From: VRUE01 sp963770315
Lineage (GTDB): Bacteria; Actinomycetota; Thermoleophilia; Solirubrobacterales; 70-9
Length of the DNA stretch: 64,000 nt
Direction: 5' to 3'
NCBI GenBank assembly: GCA_963770315.1
Contig: CAVYPC010000002.1
Span: forward strand, 496,001 to 560,000
A program made the translations under genes and the position numbers. Of the stretch, positions 1-8,971 are shown piece after piece; position 1 is the first letter of the stretch; the number at the start of each line of letters is the position of its first letter. The notes below the pieces were generated by a model. It was not told the DNA's origin and searched no databases. It worked only from the letters and a program-made list of their open reading frames with translations.

Positions 1-723
1 GACGCGACCAAGGCCGAAATCGCCAAGCTGGAAGACCAGTTGCTGGCGATCCCGCACGTCGCCTCGGTCAAGCTGATCAGCAAGGCCGAGGCGCTGGACG
101 AACTGACCGAAGACCTGGGAAAGCAGAAGAGCGGCGAACTCCTGACCCAGCTGCACTCGAACCCCTTGCCGGCGAACTTCTCGGTCAAGGCCGACGACGC
201 GAGCAACCTCGACTCGGTGGAAGCGGCGATCGTGCCGCCGGGCCCCAACGGCAAGCCGCAGCCGATCTCGCCGATCATCCAGGATCAGTTCAACCGCCAG
301 GAAGATTCGAAGAAGATCGAGCAGGTGACGAGCGCGCTGAAGATCGTCCTCACCGTGATCACGGCGCTGCTGATCATCGCCTCGCTGATGCTGGTCGGCA
401 ACACGATCCGGCTCTCGATCTACACCCGCCGCCGCGAGGTCGAGGTGATGCGGCTGGTCGGCGCCACCCGCTGGTTCATCCGCTGGCCGTTCATGATCGA
501 GGGGGTCGTGGTCGGCTTCTTCGGCGGCCTGGTGGCCATACTTATCCTGTGGCTGGGCAAGCTGACGATCGTCGACCCCCTGAGCGACAGCATCGGCTTC
601 CTCGCCGCGCAGAACAGCACCACGCTCTCCTTCCCGGCGCTGGTCGCGATTCTCTTCGCCGCCGCCGTGCTGGTCTCGGCGGTCGGCTCCGGCGTCACCC
701 TGCGCCGCTTCCTCAAGGTCTGA
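1..723 (+). CDS. ftsX: Cell division protein FtsX, 3' part (5' end outside window)
   Basis: The frame is open from base 1, so the start lies upstream of the window. About 240 residues are visible: an extracellular stretch, then three hydrophobic segments near the C-terminus (starting at ALKIVLTVITALLIIA, FMIEGVVVGFFGG and LVAILFAAAVL) with the charged loop YTRRREVEVMRLVGATRWF between them. This is the FtsX/MacB permease pattern. FtsX works with the ATPase FtsE to control peptidoglycan hydrolases at the septum. ftsE would be expected just upstream. The next gene starts 7 bp after the stop, so they are probably co-transcribed. Confidence 0.93.
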   Translation, partial: DATKAEIAKLEDQLLAIPHVASVKLISKAEALDELTEDLGKQKSGELLTQLHSNPLPANFSVKADDASNLDSVEAAIVPPGPNGKPQPISPIIQDQFNRQEDSKKIEQVTSALKIVLTVITALLIIASLMLVGNTIRLSIYTRRREVEVMRLVGATRWFIRWPFMIEGVVVGFFGGLVAILILWLGKLTIVDPLSDSIGFLAAQNSTTLSFPALVAILFAAAVLVSAVGSGVTLRRFLKV

Positions 724-730
724 GCGCGGC

Positions 731-1909
731 ATGAGGGCCGGTCGTACGGTTGGCCTGACGGCCGCGCTGCTCTTCATGCTCGCGGCCGGGCTCTGGATCG
801 GTGGCCACCCGGCGAAGATGCCCCCCGTCCTGCGCGACGTCTTCGTCGACGACTCGGCGGGGCTGACCGCCGAAGCGAGCGAGCTGATCGAAGACAACTA
901 CTACCGCCCGGTCTCGCAGGGCAACCTGATCGACTCCTCGCTGCAGGGCATGGTGCGCGGGTTGCGGCGGCGTTACAGCGACCGCTTTTCCGACTACTTC
1001 TCGCCGGAATCGCTGGCTCGCTTCAACGAGGAAATCGAGGGGCGCTTCTCGGGGATCGGCCTCACCGTGGCGGCAACGAAGGACGGCCTGGGGATCGAAA
1101 GCGTCTTCAAGGGCTCGCCGGCCGAGCGGGCCGGGATTGTGCCCGGGGAGACCATTGTCTCGGTCGACGGCCGCTCGATCGCCGGCCTCGACTCCAATGC
1201 CGCCACGGCGCTGATCAAAGGCCCCGAAGGGTCCGAGGTGACGGTCGGGGTGCGCAGCACCAAGAGCGACAGGACGCGCCAGGTCCGCCTCGTCCGCGCC
1301 CAGATCTCGCTGCCGGTCGTCAGCAGCAAGCTCGAGACGGTGAATGGGAAGAAGCTCGGCTATGCCCACCTCGCGACTTTCAGCGAAGGCGCTGACGTCG
1401 CGCTGCGACGGGCGGTGCGCAAGCTGCAGGAGGAAGGCGCGCGGGGGTTGGTGCTCGATCTGCGCGGCAACGGCGGCGGCCTGCTCGAGGAGGCGGTGCT
1501 GACCGCGGGCATCTTCCTGCCCAAGGGCGAAACGGTGGTCTCGACCGATTCGCGCAGCCAGGGCCACGCCGTCTACAAGACCAAGGGCGGCAACCTGCCG
1601 TCGTTGCCGATCGTCGTCCTGATCGACCGCAATACCGCCTCGGCGGCGGAGATCCTCACCGCGGCGCTGGCCGACGACGCCGGGGCGAAGACGGTCGGCA
1701 CCCGTTCCTACGGCAAGGGCGTCTTCCAGCAGGAGATGGATCTATCCAACGGCGGCGCGCTGAAGCTGACCGTGGGCGAGTACTTCACGCCGGACGGGAC
1801 CAACCTGGCCGGCAAGGGGATCCACCCCGACGTGCCGGCCCGCGACATACCGGGCACGGCCCGCGACGAGGCCCGCGACCGGGCCCTCGGGGTGCTGTCG
1901 GGGCAGTGA
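731..1909 (+). CDS. S41 family C-terminal processing peptidase (CtpA/Prc-like)
   Basis: A 392-residue exported serine protease. Residues 8-24 form an N-terminal membrane anchor or signal. A PDZ domain covers roughly 100-185 (SGIGLTV, SPAERAGI, IVSVDGRSI). The S41 catalytic core follows, with the nucleophile in NTASAAE (Ser304) and the general base in SYGKGVF (Lys329), 25 residues apart as in Ctp enzymes. The family cleaves C-terminal tails of envelope proteins. Position directly after ftsX is common in actinobacteria and suggests a role in cell-wall maturation. The stop overlaps the next start (GTGA). Confidence 0.93.
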   Translation: MRAGRTVGLTAALLFMLAAGLWIGGHPAKMPPVLRDVFVDDSAGLTAEASELIEDNYYRPVSQGNLIDSSLQGMVRGLRRRYSDRFSDYFSPESLARFNEEIEGRFSGIGLTVAATKDGLGIESVFKGSPAERAGIVPGETIVSVDGRSIAGLDSNAATALIKGPEGSEVTVGVRSTKSDRTRQVRLVRAQISLPVVSSKLETVNGKKLGYAHLATFSEGADVALRRAVRKLQEEGARGLVLDLRGNGGGLLEEAVLTAGIFLPKGETVVSTDSRSQGHAVYKTKGGNLPSLPIVVLIDRNTASAAEILTAALADDAGAKTVGTRSYGKGVFQQEMDLSNGGALKLTVGEYFTPDGTNLAGKGIHPDVPARDIPGTARDEARDRALGVLSGQ

Positions 1910-3531
1910 GCGAGCCCGTCTGGCGCAAGCACCGGGAGCGACAGCGCGGGCGCGGTCGAGGGCGCCGGCAGGCGCCGCCGAAGACCGCCCGCGACGCGGT
2001 CGAAGCGTTGCTGCGCGACGAGCTCGGCGGCCGCGGCTTCCGCGCCTCGCTGGAGCTCGAGGCCGGTAAGGCCGCCGATGCGGCGGAGTCGCGCGGCGGC
2101 CCGCGCCGCGACCTGACCGCATTGCCGACCTTCACCGTCGATCCGGCGACCGCGCGCGATTTCGACGACGCGGTCTCGGCGCGGCGGGAGGGCGAGGCGA
2201 TCAGGCTCTGGATCCACATCGCCGACGTCGCCGCCCACGTGCCCCCGGGCTCGCCGCTCGATCGCGAGGCGAGGCGGCGGGCGAACAGCACCTACGTGCC
2301 GGGCGCGGTCGAGCCGATGCTGCCGAGCGCGCTCAGCGACCAGGCCTGCAGCCTGGTGCCGGGGGTCGAGCGGCTTGCGGTGACGACGGAGGTCGAGCTC
2401 GGCGCCGGCGGTCGCCCCGGGCGCGCGAGCTTCTATCGCAGCCGCATCCTCTCCGACGCGCGACTCGACTACGACCAGCTCGACGTCATCTTCTCCGGCC
2501 GTGCCGAAGCGCCGGAGGCGGTCGCCGAGTCGCTTGCCGTCGCCCGCGAGGCGGCCGCGGCGCTGGGCGAGCGCCGCGGTGCGACCAGCCTCGACGTCGA
2601 GTCCTTCGAGCCCGAGTTCCGCTTCGACTCGCGCGGGCACGCGGTCGGTGCCCACGGCGTCGCCCAGACCGAGTCGCACCGCTTGATCGAGCGGCTGATG
2701 ATCCTCGCCAACGAGCAGGTCGCAGCACTGTTGGAGCGCAAGCGGGTGGCGGCGATCTACCGGGTCCACGCGCGGCCGGACCCGCCGCGGATAGAGCGGC
2801 TGATCGCACAGCTGCACGCGCTCGAGATCCCGACGCCGCCGCTGCGCGGCACGCCGGCGCCCCGGCAGGCGGCCGAGCTGGCTGCGGAGGCGAGTCGGCT
2901 GGTGGCGCGGGAGGCGGCGCGACGCGGGCACGGCCGCGCCGCATATACATCGCTCGTGCTGCGCTCCCTCAAACAGGCCTCCTACAGCGAGCGCAACAGC
3001 GGCCACGCCGGGCTCGGCAGCGCCGCCTACTGCCACTTCACCTCACCGATCCGCCGCTATCCGGACCTGCTGGTCCACCGGGCGCTGTTGGCGGCGCTGG
3101 GGGAGGGGGAGCCGGCGCCGAGCGCCGCCGAAGCACGCGAGGCGGCCCGGCACTGCAGCGAGCGCGAGCGCGAGTCGATGCGGATCGAGCGCCAGGCAGA
3201 CGACATCTGCGCCGCCTTCCTGCTCGAGCGCGAGCTGCGCGAGCGAGGCGCCGAGACCGCCTTCGAGGGGGAGGTCTCCGGGCTGATCCGCGCCGGCGCC
3301 TTCGTCGGCTTTGGCGGCGAGCTGGGCGACGTCTACGAAGGCTTCCTGCCGGCTCGCATCCTGGGTGGCGCTGAGCGCTTCGAGCTGAACGAAACCGAGA
3401 CGGCGCTGGTCGGGGCCGAGTCCAACCGCAGGCTGCGGCTCGGGGATCCGATATCCGTCCGGGTGAGCGGGGTCGAAGCGGCGCGAGGACGCACCGACCT
3501 GGAGCCCGTGGAGGAGCTCGGTCGTGGCTAA
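1906..3531 (+). CDS. RNB-domain 3'-5' exoribonuclease (RNase R/II family, short form)
   Basis: 541 residues starting at GTG, overlapping the previous stop by 4 bp. The RNB catalytic centre is intact: Asp79, Asp85, Asp87 and Asp88 in the DPATARDFDDA motif, which bind the two metal ions. A C-terminal S1-like region (FEGEVSGLIRAGAFVGF onward) would bind RNA. The protein is shorter than RNase R (about 700-800 residues), and no clear N-terminal cold-shock domains are seen. It overlaps smpB by 8 bp. RNase R degrades nonstop mRNAs released by SmpB-tmRNA in other bacteria, so the arrangement fits ribosome rescue. That role here is inference. Confidence 0.9.
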   Translation: MSEPVWRKHRERQRGRGRGRRQAPPKTARDAVEALLRDELGGRGFRASLELEAGKAADAAESRGGPRRDLTALPTFTVDPATARDFDDAVSARREGEAIRLWIHIADVAAHVPPGSPLDREARRRANSTYVPGAVEPMLPSALSDQACSLVPGVERLAVTTEVELGAGGRPGRASFYRSRILSDARLDYDQLDVIFSGRAEAPEAVAESLAVAREAAAALGERRGATSLDVESFEPEFRFDSRGHAVGAHGVAQTESHRLIERLMILANEQVAALLERKRVAAIYRVHARPDPPRIERLIAQLHALEIPTPPLRGTPAPRQAAELAAEASRLVAREAARRGHGRAAYTSLVLRSLKQASYSERNSGHAGLGSAAYCHFTSPIRRYPDLLVHRALLAALGEGEPAPSAAEAREAARHCSERERESMRIERQADDICAAFLLERELRERGAETAFEGEVSGLIRAGAFVGFGGELGDVYEGFLPARILGGAERFELNETETALVGAESNRRLRLGDPISVRVSGVEAARGRTDLEPVEELGRG

Positions 3532-4009
3532 GAAGGGCAAGAAGAAACGCGACCCGGCATCGGGCGACGTCGCCACCAACCGCCGGGCCCGGCACAAATT
3601 CGAGTGGATCGAGAAGGTCGAGGCTGGGGTCGTGCTGCGTGGATCCGAGGTCAAGTCGCTGCGCAACGGCAAGGCGCAGATGACCGACGCCTACGCTGTG
3701 GTCGACAACGGCGAGGTGTGGCTGCGCAACCTCCACATTCCGCCGTATGAGCCGGCCAGCCGCGAGAATCACGAGCCCGAGCGCCCTCGCAAGCTGCTCC
3801 TGCACCGGGCGGAGATCGAGCGCCTGGTCGGCAAGACCGCGGAGCGGGGCCTGACCCTGATTCCGACCCGGATCTACTTCAAGGGCTCGCGAGCCAAGGT
3901 GGAGCTGGCGCTGGCGCGCGGCAAGGAGGGGCGCGACCGGCGCCGCGAGATCGCGGACCGGGACGTGCGGCGCGAGGTCGAGCGCGAATTCAAGGGCAGA
4001 ATGAGGTAG
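3524..4009 (+). CDS. smpB: SsrA-binding protein SmpB
   Basis: 161 residues, GTG start, overlapping the RNB gene by 8 bp. Family blocks are clear: NRRARHKFEWIEKVEAGVVL, LRGSEVKSLRNGKAQMTDAY, YEPASRENHEPERPRKLLLH, and a basic C-terminal tail (RDRRREIADRDVRREVERE). The OB-fold body binds the tRNA-like end of tmRNA, and the tail enters the empty mRNA channel of stalled ribosomes. The partner tmRNA gene lies about 3 kb downstream on the same strand. Confidence 0.97.
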   Translation: MAKKGKKKRDPASGDVATNRRARHKFEWIEKVEAGVVLRGSEVKSLRNGKAQMTDAYAVVDNGEVWLRNLHIPPYEPASRENHEPERPRKLLLHRAEIERLVGKTAERGLTLIPTRIYFKGSRAKVELALARGKEGRDRRREIADRDVRREVEREFKGRMR

Positions 4010-4019
4010 CTTCGCGTCT

Positions 4020-5603
4020 ATGGCCGATTTCGTCAGCGACAACGTCCAGTACATAGTCGCCGGATTGGTGGTGGCGATCCTGATCCTGCTGCTCGCGACA
4101 AGCATCGCCCAGCGCCGCGGCAAGGAGAAACAGAAAAAGAGCCCCACGGGCCAACCGCCCCCGCCGCCCCCATCTCCCTCGGCGTCGCAGGCGCAGCCCG
4201 CGAGTGGAGCTGTCCCTGTGGCACCCCCCCCCGGGCCGCCCTCGGGACAGCCGCTGAACGCCAAGGAGAAGCGCAAGCAGGCTCGCCTGCAGCAGCGCAC
4301 CGCCCGCGCCGAACATCGCAAGCGCAGTCAGGAAGAGGCTAAGCGTCGCCGCGAAGAGCGGTCGAGGAAACGGTCCGAACGGCGCAAGAAGCCGACCGCG
4401 GGCGGAGGCTCCGGTCGCCGGGCGAAGAAGGAAGCGGCGAAGGCCGCGCAGGAGCTCGCCGCGGCACGTGCCGCGCAGGAGCGCTCGCTGTACGAGCAGC
4501 AGGGCGCGGCGCCGGCCCAGCCGCCACTCCCACCGCAGCCCCAGTTCGCCCCGCCGCCGCAGGCCGTGCCGCCACCCGTACCGCCGCTTCCGGCGGCCAC
4601 GCCACCGCCACCGTCGGCCCCTCTCCCCCCGCCACAGTCGGGTGCGACGCCCCCGTCCCTGGCGGCCGAGGGTGGCTATGACCCGGTGGTCGCCGAACAG
4701 CGGGTGCAGGACAAGGTTGCCGAGATCCAGCGCGAGGAGGAGCGGATCCGCGCCGAGGCCGATCGCCGCATCGAGGAGGCCGAGAGTCTCCAGCGCGAGG
4801 CCGAGTCGCGGCGGGCGCAGGCCGAGGCCGGCCAGACGACGCAGAGCATGGCGGCGATCCCGCAGCCACCTCAGCAGCCGGTTGTACCACCGCCGGAGCC
4901 GCCCGCGGCCCCACCCGACATGCAGACGGCGGAACAGCAGCTTCAGCAGGGGCGCGAAGCCCAGGAGCGCTCGCTTGCCGAAGCGCAGGAGCGGCTGCGG
5001 CAGATCGAGGAGAGAACCAAAGCGGCCGAACGGCGTGCGGCAGAGGCCGAGCGCCTCGCGAAGCTGAAAGCGCAGGAAGCCGAGCGCCAGCAGCGCCTGC
5101 GCGAGATCGAGGCAAGCGTCGCCCAGGCCGAGGAGCGCGCCCGCGAGGCCGAGCGCCGCGCCGTGGAAGCGGAGCAGGCCGTGCTCGGATCGGTGCAGGG
5201 CGGTGTCGAGACCCCGCTGAGCCCCCAGCCCCTGCCGCCGGTATCTCCACCGCAGCCGCCGCTGCAGCCACCCGCGTCGCAGCCGTCGCAATCGGCGCCT
5301 CCGCCACCGGAGCCCCAGCCCGGCCCGCCTCCGGCCCCGCCGCAGCTGCCGCCCCAGCCGCTCCCACCGTCACCGCCGGAGCCCGAGCCGACGCCGCCGG
5401 CGATGCAGCCGGGCGAGACGATCGAGCTCAACGAGGTCAGCTTCGAGCAGCTGCGCGGCCATGGCCTCTCGGTCACTCAAGCGACCCGGCTGCTCGCTCA
5501 TCGCGAGCGGGTCGGACGCTTCCAGTCGATTGACGAATTGGACGAGATTCCGGGGCTTCCTCGGGAGTTTGCCGAAGACCTGAAGAGACGGTCCCGGGTC
5601 TGA
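4020..5603 (+). CDS. Membrane-anchored Pro-rich coiled-coil protein with C-terminal helix-hairpin-helix
   Basis: 527 residues with no recognised full-length family. A single membrane helix lies at about 10-27 (YIVAGLVVAILILLLATSIA). Basic Lys/Arg-rich and proline-rich linkers follow, then two long Glu/Arg/Ala coiled coils (about 225-275 and 305-390), another proline-rich linker, and a C-terminal ComEA-like helix-hairpin-helix (IELNEVSFEQLRGHGLSVTQ, then FQSIDELDEIPGLP). The HhH fold usually binds DNA non-specifically. The gene starts 10 nt after smpB, with TAGCTT 7 nt before the ATG. Membrane tethering of nucleic acid, or a structural role, are both possible. The function is unknown. Confidence 0.7.
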   Translation: MADFVSDNVQYIVAGLVVAILILLLATSIAQRRGKEKQKKSPTGQPPPPPPSPSASQAQPASGAVPVAPPPGPPSGQPLNAKEKRKQARLQQRTARAEHRKRSQEEAKRRREERSRKRSERRKKPTAGGGSGRRAKKEAAKAAQELAAARAAQERSLYEQQGAAPAQPPLPPQPQFAPPPQAVPPPVPPLPAATPPPPSAPLPPPQSGATPPSLAAEGGYDPVVAEQRVQDKVAEIQREEERIRAEADRRIEEAESLQREAESRRAQAEAGQTTQSMAAIPQPPQQPVVPPPEPPAAPPDMQTAEQQLQQGREAQERSLAEAQERLRQIEERTKAAERRAAEAERLAKLKAQEAERQQRLREIEASVAQAEERAREAERRAVEAEQAVLGSVQGGVETPLSPQPLPPVSPPQPPLQPPASQPSQSAPPPPEPQPGPPPAPPQLPPQPLPPSPPEPEPTPPAMQPGETIELNEVSFEQLRGHGLSVTQATRLLAHRERVGRFQSIDELDEIPGLPREFAEDLKRRSRV

Positions 5604-5632
5604 CCCCTGCGTCCCGGGGACGCCCGGCCAGC

Positions 5633-7009
5633 TCAGGACTCGTATTTCTCCAGGAGCTTGAGCCAGATCTCGCTGCGCGTTGGGTAAGCGGCGACTGCAT
5701 GGCGTAGCTGCCTGAGGGGTACTTCTCCGATGATGGCGACGGTTGCGGCGTGGAGGAAGTCGGCCGTCTCGAAGCCGGTGAACGTGGCGCCGACGATCGT
5801 CTGTTTGCTCTGGTCGACGACCAGGCGGGAGGTGCCGCCGGTGTTCTTGCCCTGGAAGCTGGCGCCGGCGGTGCTGTCGGTGGGGACGTCGATTGCGCGG
5901 GCGTCGATGCCCGCCTCCCTGGCCTGGGCCAGGGTCTTGCCTGCGGCGGCGACCTGGGGATCGGTGAAGGTGACCCTGGGGGAGCCGATGCCTTCGGCGA
6001 TCGCCTCGACTTCGCGGCCGAGCACGTTTTCGGCCGCGACCCAGGCCTGGTACTTGCCCATGTGGGTGAAGAGGGCGCGGCCGGTGACGTCGCCGACGGC
6101 GTAGAGCCACTTGCGGCCGCCGACCCGCAGCCTCCCGTCGGTCTCGAGGAAGCCGTGCTCGCCGGGGTCGACCGCGGCGGATTCCAGCCCTATCCCCTTG
6201 GTGCGCGGCGTGCGCCCGATCGCGACGAGGAGCTCGGCGGCCTCCGCCCGCCCGCCGTCGTTCAGCTCGACCGCGATCCCGGCGCCGCCGGATGAGATCC
6301 GCTCGGCGAGCACCCCCGTGCGCACGTCGATTGCGTAGGAATCGCGCAAGGAGGCGGCTACCTGCTCGCCGGCGAAGGGCTCCTCGCGTGGCAGCAGCCG
6401 CTCCTCGCCCTCGACCAGGGTGACCGTGGTCCCGAGCGTCGACCAGGCCTGGGCCAGCTCCGAGCCGACCGGGCCGCCGCCGAGGACGATCATGCTCTCC
6501 GGCACCCGCTTGGAGGTCGTCGCGTCGCGGTTGTTCCAGGCGCGGACCGAGTCGAGCCCCTCGATCGGCGGCATCGCGGCGGCACTCCCGGTCGCGATAA
6601 CGACTGCCTTGCGGGCGAGCAGCGTCTCCCCGCCGACGCTGACGCGCTTCTCGCCATCCAGCCTGCCCTCGCCGCGGAACAGCTCGATGCCCCGTTCCTC
6701 CAGCCAGGGAAGCTGTCCCGAGTCGTCGAGGTCGTGGATCACCTCGTCACGCCGGTCGAGCACCGCCCGCGGGTCGAGATCCCCGCCGACCGCCGCCGCG
6801 ACACCGGGCACCCGCCGTGCCTCGGCCAGCAACTCGCCGGGGCGCAGCAGAGCCTTCGATGGCATGCAGGCGTAGTAGGAGCACTCGCCGCCGACCAGGT
6901 GCTGCTCGACGATCGCGACCGAGAGCCCGCCGTCGGCGAGGTGCCCGGCGCAGACCTCCCCGGGGGCGCCGGCGCCGATCACGATCGCGTCGAATTCTCG
7001 CTCCGGCAT
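5633..7009 (-). CDS. FAD/NAD(P)-dependent disulfide oxidoreductase (dihydrolipoamide dehydrogenase-like)
   Basis: 458 residues. The N-terminal FAD Rossmann motif GAGAPG (12-17) is followed by the redox disulfide C43-SYYA-C48 in the GGEC-x4-CMPSK context. An NAD(P)-binding motif GGGPVGSELAQ lies mid-protein, and the second FAD motif is YAVGDVTG. In class I reductases the dimerisation domain carries His-Pro-Thr...Glu. Here the equivalent reads AAYPTRSEIW, so the catalytic His is Tyr. Many actinobacterial paralogues of unknown substrate share this pattern. No acyltransferase genes lie nearby, so a role in a 2-oxoacid dehydrogenase complex is unlikely. Confidence 0.88.
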   Translation of the reverse strand: MPEREFDAIVIGAGAPGEVCAGHLADGGLSVAIVEQHLVGGECSYYACMPSKALLRPGELLAEARRVPGVAAAVGGDLDPRAVLDRRDEVIHDLDDSGQLPWLEERGIELFRGEGRLDGEKRVSVGGETLLARKAVVIATGSAAAMPPIEGLDSVRAWNNRDATTSKRVPESMIVLGGGPVGSELAQAWSTLGTTVTLVEGEERLLPREEPFAGEQVAASLRDSYAIDVRTGVLAERISSGGAGIAVELNDGGRAEAAELLVAIGRTPRTKGIGLESAAVDPGEHGFLETDGRLRVGGRKWLYAVGDVTGRALFTHMGKYQAWVAAENVLGREVEAIAEGIGSPRVTFTDPQVAAAGKTLAQAREAGIDARAIDVPTDSTAGASFQGKNTGGTSRLVVDQSKQTIVGATFTGFETADFLHAATVAIIGEVPLRQLRHAVAAYPTRSEIWLKLLEKYES

Positions 7010-7042
7010 CCTCTACACCGTACAATCGAGGGCACATAGCAC

Positions 7043-7400
7043 GGGGGCGACAGGCTTCGACGCGGTCGATCCGTGCGAACGGTTGCAGGTCGAGGTTGCC
7101 GGAGGCCTCGTTAAACACCGGCACCAACCAATACGTGCGGACCATGAGTTCGCCCTCGCTGCTTAGTTAAATCTAAGTGAGTGAGAGTCGGCCCTCTCCC
7201 GCCCGCGGAGGGGGGCACCGGCTTCAATTGCGGGCTTACCCGGGGGGATCGCCCCGTCCGCCAGGGGACATTTCAGAGGGCTTTGCCTTCCGCAGTGCCC
7301 GCCGGCGCGGACCCCGGAAGACGAGAATCAAGCGCCGGCTAAACCTGTAGAAGCCTTCGCACTACGGCCACGGACGCCGGTTCAATTCCGGCCGCCTCCA
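7043..7400 (+). ncRNA. ssrA: Transfer-messenger RNA (tmRNA, 10Sa RNA)
   Basis: The 5' end GGGGGCG (7043-7049) pairs over 7 bp with CGCCTCC (7393-7399), forming the tRNA-like acceptor stem with discriminator A7400. CCA is not encoded. A T-arm (5-bp stem GCCGG/CCGGC, loop TTCAATT) precedes it. The conserved GACAGGCTTCGACG block is at the 5' end. Aligning to the E. coli sequence around AATAGTC-GCA places the resume codon at GCG 7137-7139. The tag then reads ADHEFALAA and ends at TAG 7164-7166. The hydrophobic ALAA end is the ClpXP-type degradation signal. SmpB is encoded about 3 kb upstream. Confidence 0.97.
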
Positions 7401-7428
7401 TGAATTTCGACCAGCCACGAGTCCAGAG

Positions 7429-7980
7429 ATGCCGAAGATGAACCGCTACGTCGCATTCCTGCGCGGGATGAATCTCGGCGCTCGGCGCATTGCCAACAAG
7501 GATCTCCAGGCTCATTTCGAGGGGCTTGGCTGCGAGGACGTCGCCACCTTCCGCGCCAGCGGCAACGTGATCTTCGCATGCGACGGGGAGTCGCCGGCGA
7601 AGCTGACCTGCCGTCTCGAAGATGGCCTCGCCGATGCGCTCGGCTACGAGGTTCCGGTCTTTCTGCGCTCGGCTGAGGAGCTGCTGGCGATCACCGCGCA
7701 GGAGGCATTTGACGCGAAGCTCGTCGAGGCTTCGAAGGGGAAGCTCCAGGTGGCGCTGCTGAGGAGGAGGCCGTCCGCCGCAGCCGCCAAGCAGGCGCTG
7801 GCGATGTCGACCGATGCTGACCGCCTCGCGATCGACGGTCGCGAGCTCTACTGGCTCCCGCAGGGTGGCTTGTCGGATTCCGAGCTCGACCTGACGGCGC
7901 TTGGCGCCGCGCTCGGTCCGACCACTATCAGGACCAAGGGTACGATCGACGGGATCGCCGCCAAGTACTTCTCTGACTGA
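7429..7980 (+). CDS. DUF1697 domain-containing protein
   Basis: 183 residues, ATG start 28 nt after the tmRNA gene. The N-terminal MNRYVAFLRGMNLGARRI and the FRASGNVIF block are typical of DUF1697, as is the C-terminal TTIRTKGTIDGIAAKYF. The family is widespread in actinobacteria. Its molecular function is not established. It stands alone, with convergent genes downstream. Confidence 0.88.
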   Translation: MPKMNRYVAFLRGMNLGARRIANKDLQAHFEGLGCEDVATFRASGNVIFACDGESPAKLTCRLEDGLADALGYEVPVFLRSAEELLAITAQEAFDAKLVEASKGKLQVALLRRRPSAAAAKQALAMSTDADRLAIDGRELYWLPQGGLSDSELDLTALGAALGPTTIRTKGTIDGIAAKYFSD

Positions 7981-8019
7981 GGTCCCGGTCGACGGGATGC
8001 CCCGTTCCCGATGTGGAGG

Positions 8020-8967
8020 TCAATGGAGCGCGGGTGGCTTGCTCGAGTCCGACCGGGGGAGGGCGGCCAGCTCGATGTCGGCGCTGACCGAGCCGATCTC
8101 CTCGGGCAGCGCGGAGAGCTGGACGTTGGAGACGAACTCCAGCGGCCGGCCGAGCGGGCGGAAGAAGTTGTCGTAGTGGGTTGGCACAACGACGCGGGGT
8201 TCGAGGCGGGGGAGTATCCGCCGCCAGTAGTCGCGGGTGAAGCCGCGCCCAGCGACGCCGGCCAGGAACACGTCTACGCCGCGCTCGTGGATGGCCTCAT
8301 CGATCAGGTTGGCGCTGCCCTGGTGGTACAGGCGTACCCCGGCGACCTCGATCGATATGCCCCAGACCTGGCCGCAGCGATAGGCGCCGGGCGAGAGCGA
8401 GTCGAGGTGCTCGCAGGTGAGCTCGCCGTCGTAGGGGACCGCCAGGCCGAGCAGCAGCTTCGAGTGGACACTGGGGGTGAAGCGGACCGTGAACGGCCCC
8501 AACTCGTAGGCGTCGTAGGACTCGACCTCGACCGCGCGGTCGGCCAGGCCGTGCAGCGCCATCAGGTTGAGCAGCGAGCTCGATCCGTACGCCTTGCAGT
8601 CGAAGCGGCGGGCGATCGCGGGAGCGTCGACGGCGTGGTCGAAATGCGTGTGGCCGACCAGGACGCCCACGACCTCGCCCTTTGCGCCGCCGAACCGATC
8701 GAGGGCGGCCGGGTCGGGCAGGGTCAGGCGGCGAGAGAGGAGGTTGCGGAACGGGACTCGCGAGAGGTAGGGGTCGATGAAGAGGGTGTGGCCCTCGTGG
8801 GTCAGCCGGTAGCCGGACACGCCGAGCCACTCGATCTCCAGCCCCTGCGGCAGCCCCAGCGGGCTGCGCTCGAGCTCGCTCAGCGCCTGTCCGTCCTGGC
8901 GCTCGGAGGAGCGCCTCGTCGCGCGCGCTTTCGCCAGCTCGGCGATATGTCGGAGCGGTTCGGCCAT
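8020..8967 (-). CDS. MBL-fold metallo-hydrolase (UlaG-like)
   Basis: 315 residues. The metallo-beta-lactamase metal-binding motif HTHFDH is at 106-111. It is preceded by WLGVSGYRLTHEGHTLFIDP and followed by PSVHSKLLLG and VVPTHYDNF, which supply further metal ligands. The architecture resembles UlaG/RomA-like hydrolases. The substrate is unknown. The ATG lies only 4 nt after the corrected stop of the OsmC gene, so the two form a likely operon read on the minus strand. Confidence 0.88.
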   Translation of the reverse strand: MAEPLRHIAELAKARATRRSSERQDGQALSELERSPLGLPQGLEIEWLGVSGYRLTHEGHTLFIDPYLSRVPFRNLLSRRLTLPDPAALDRFGGAKGEVVGVLVGHTHFDHAVDAPAIARRFDCKAYGSSSLLNLMALHGLADRAVEVESYDAYELGPFTVRFTPSVHSKLLLGLAVPYDGELTCEHLDSLSPGAYRCGQVWGISIEVAGVRLYHQGSANLIDEAIHERGVDVFLAGVAGRGFTRDYWRRILPRLEPRVVVPTHYDNFFRPLGRPLEFVSNVQLSALPEEIGSVSADIELAALPRSDSSKPPALH

Positions 8968-8971
8968 TTGC

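Noticed and set aside
4500..5400. Repetitive Pro/Ala-rich DNA that could suggest a CRISPR or tandem array
   Set aside because: Repeats are low-complexity coding sequence without regular spacers.
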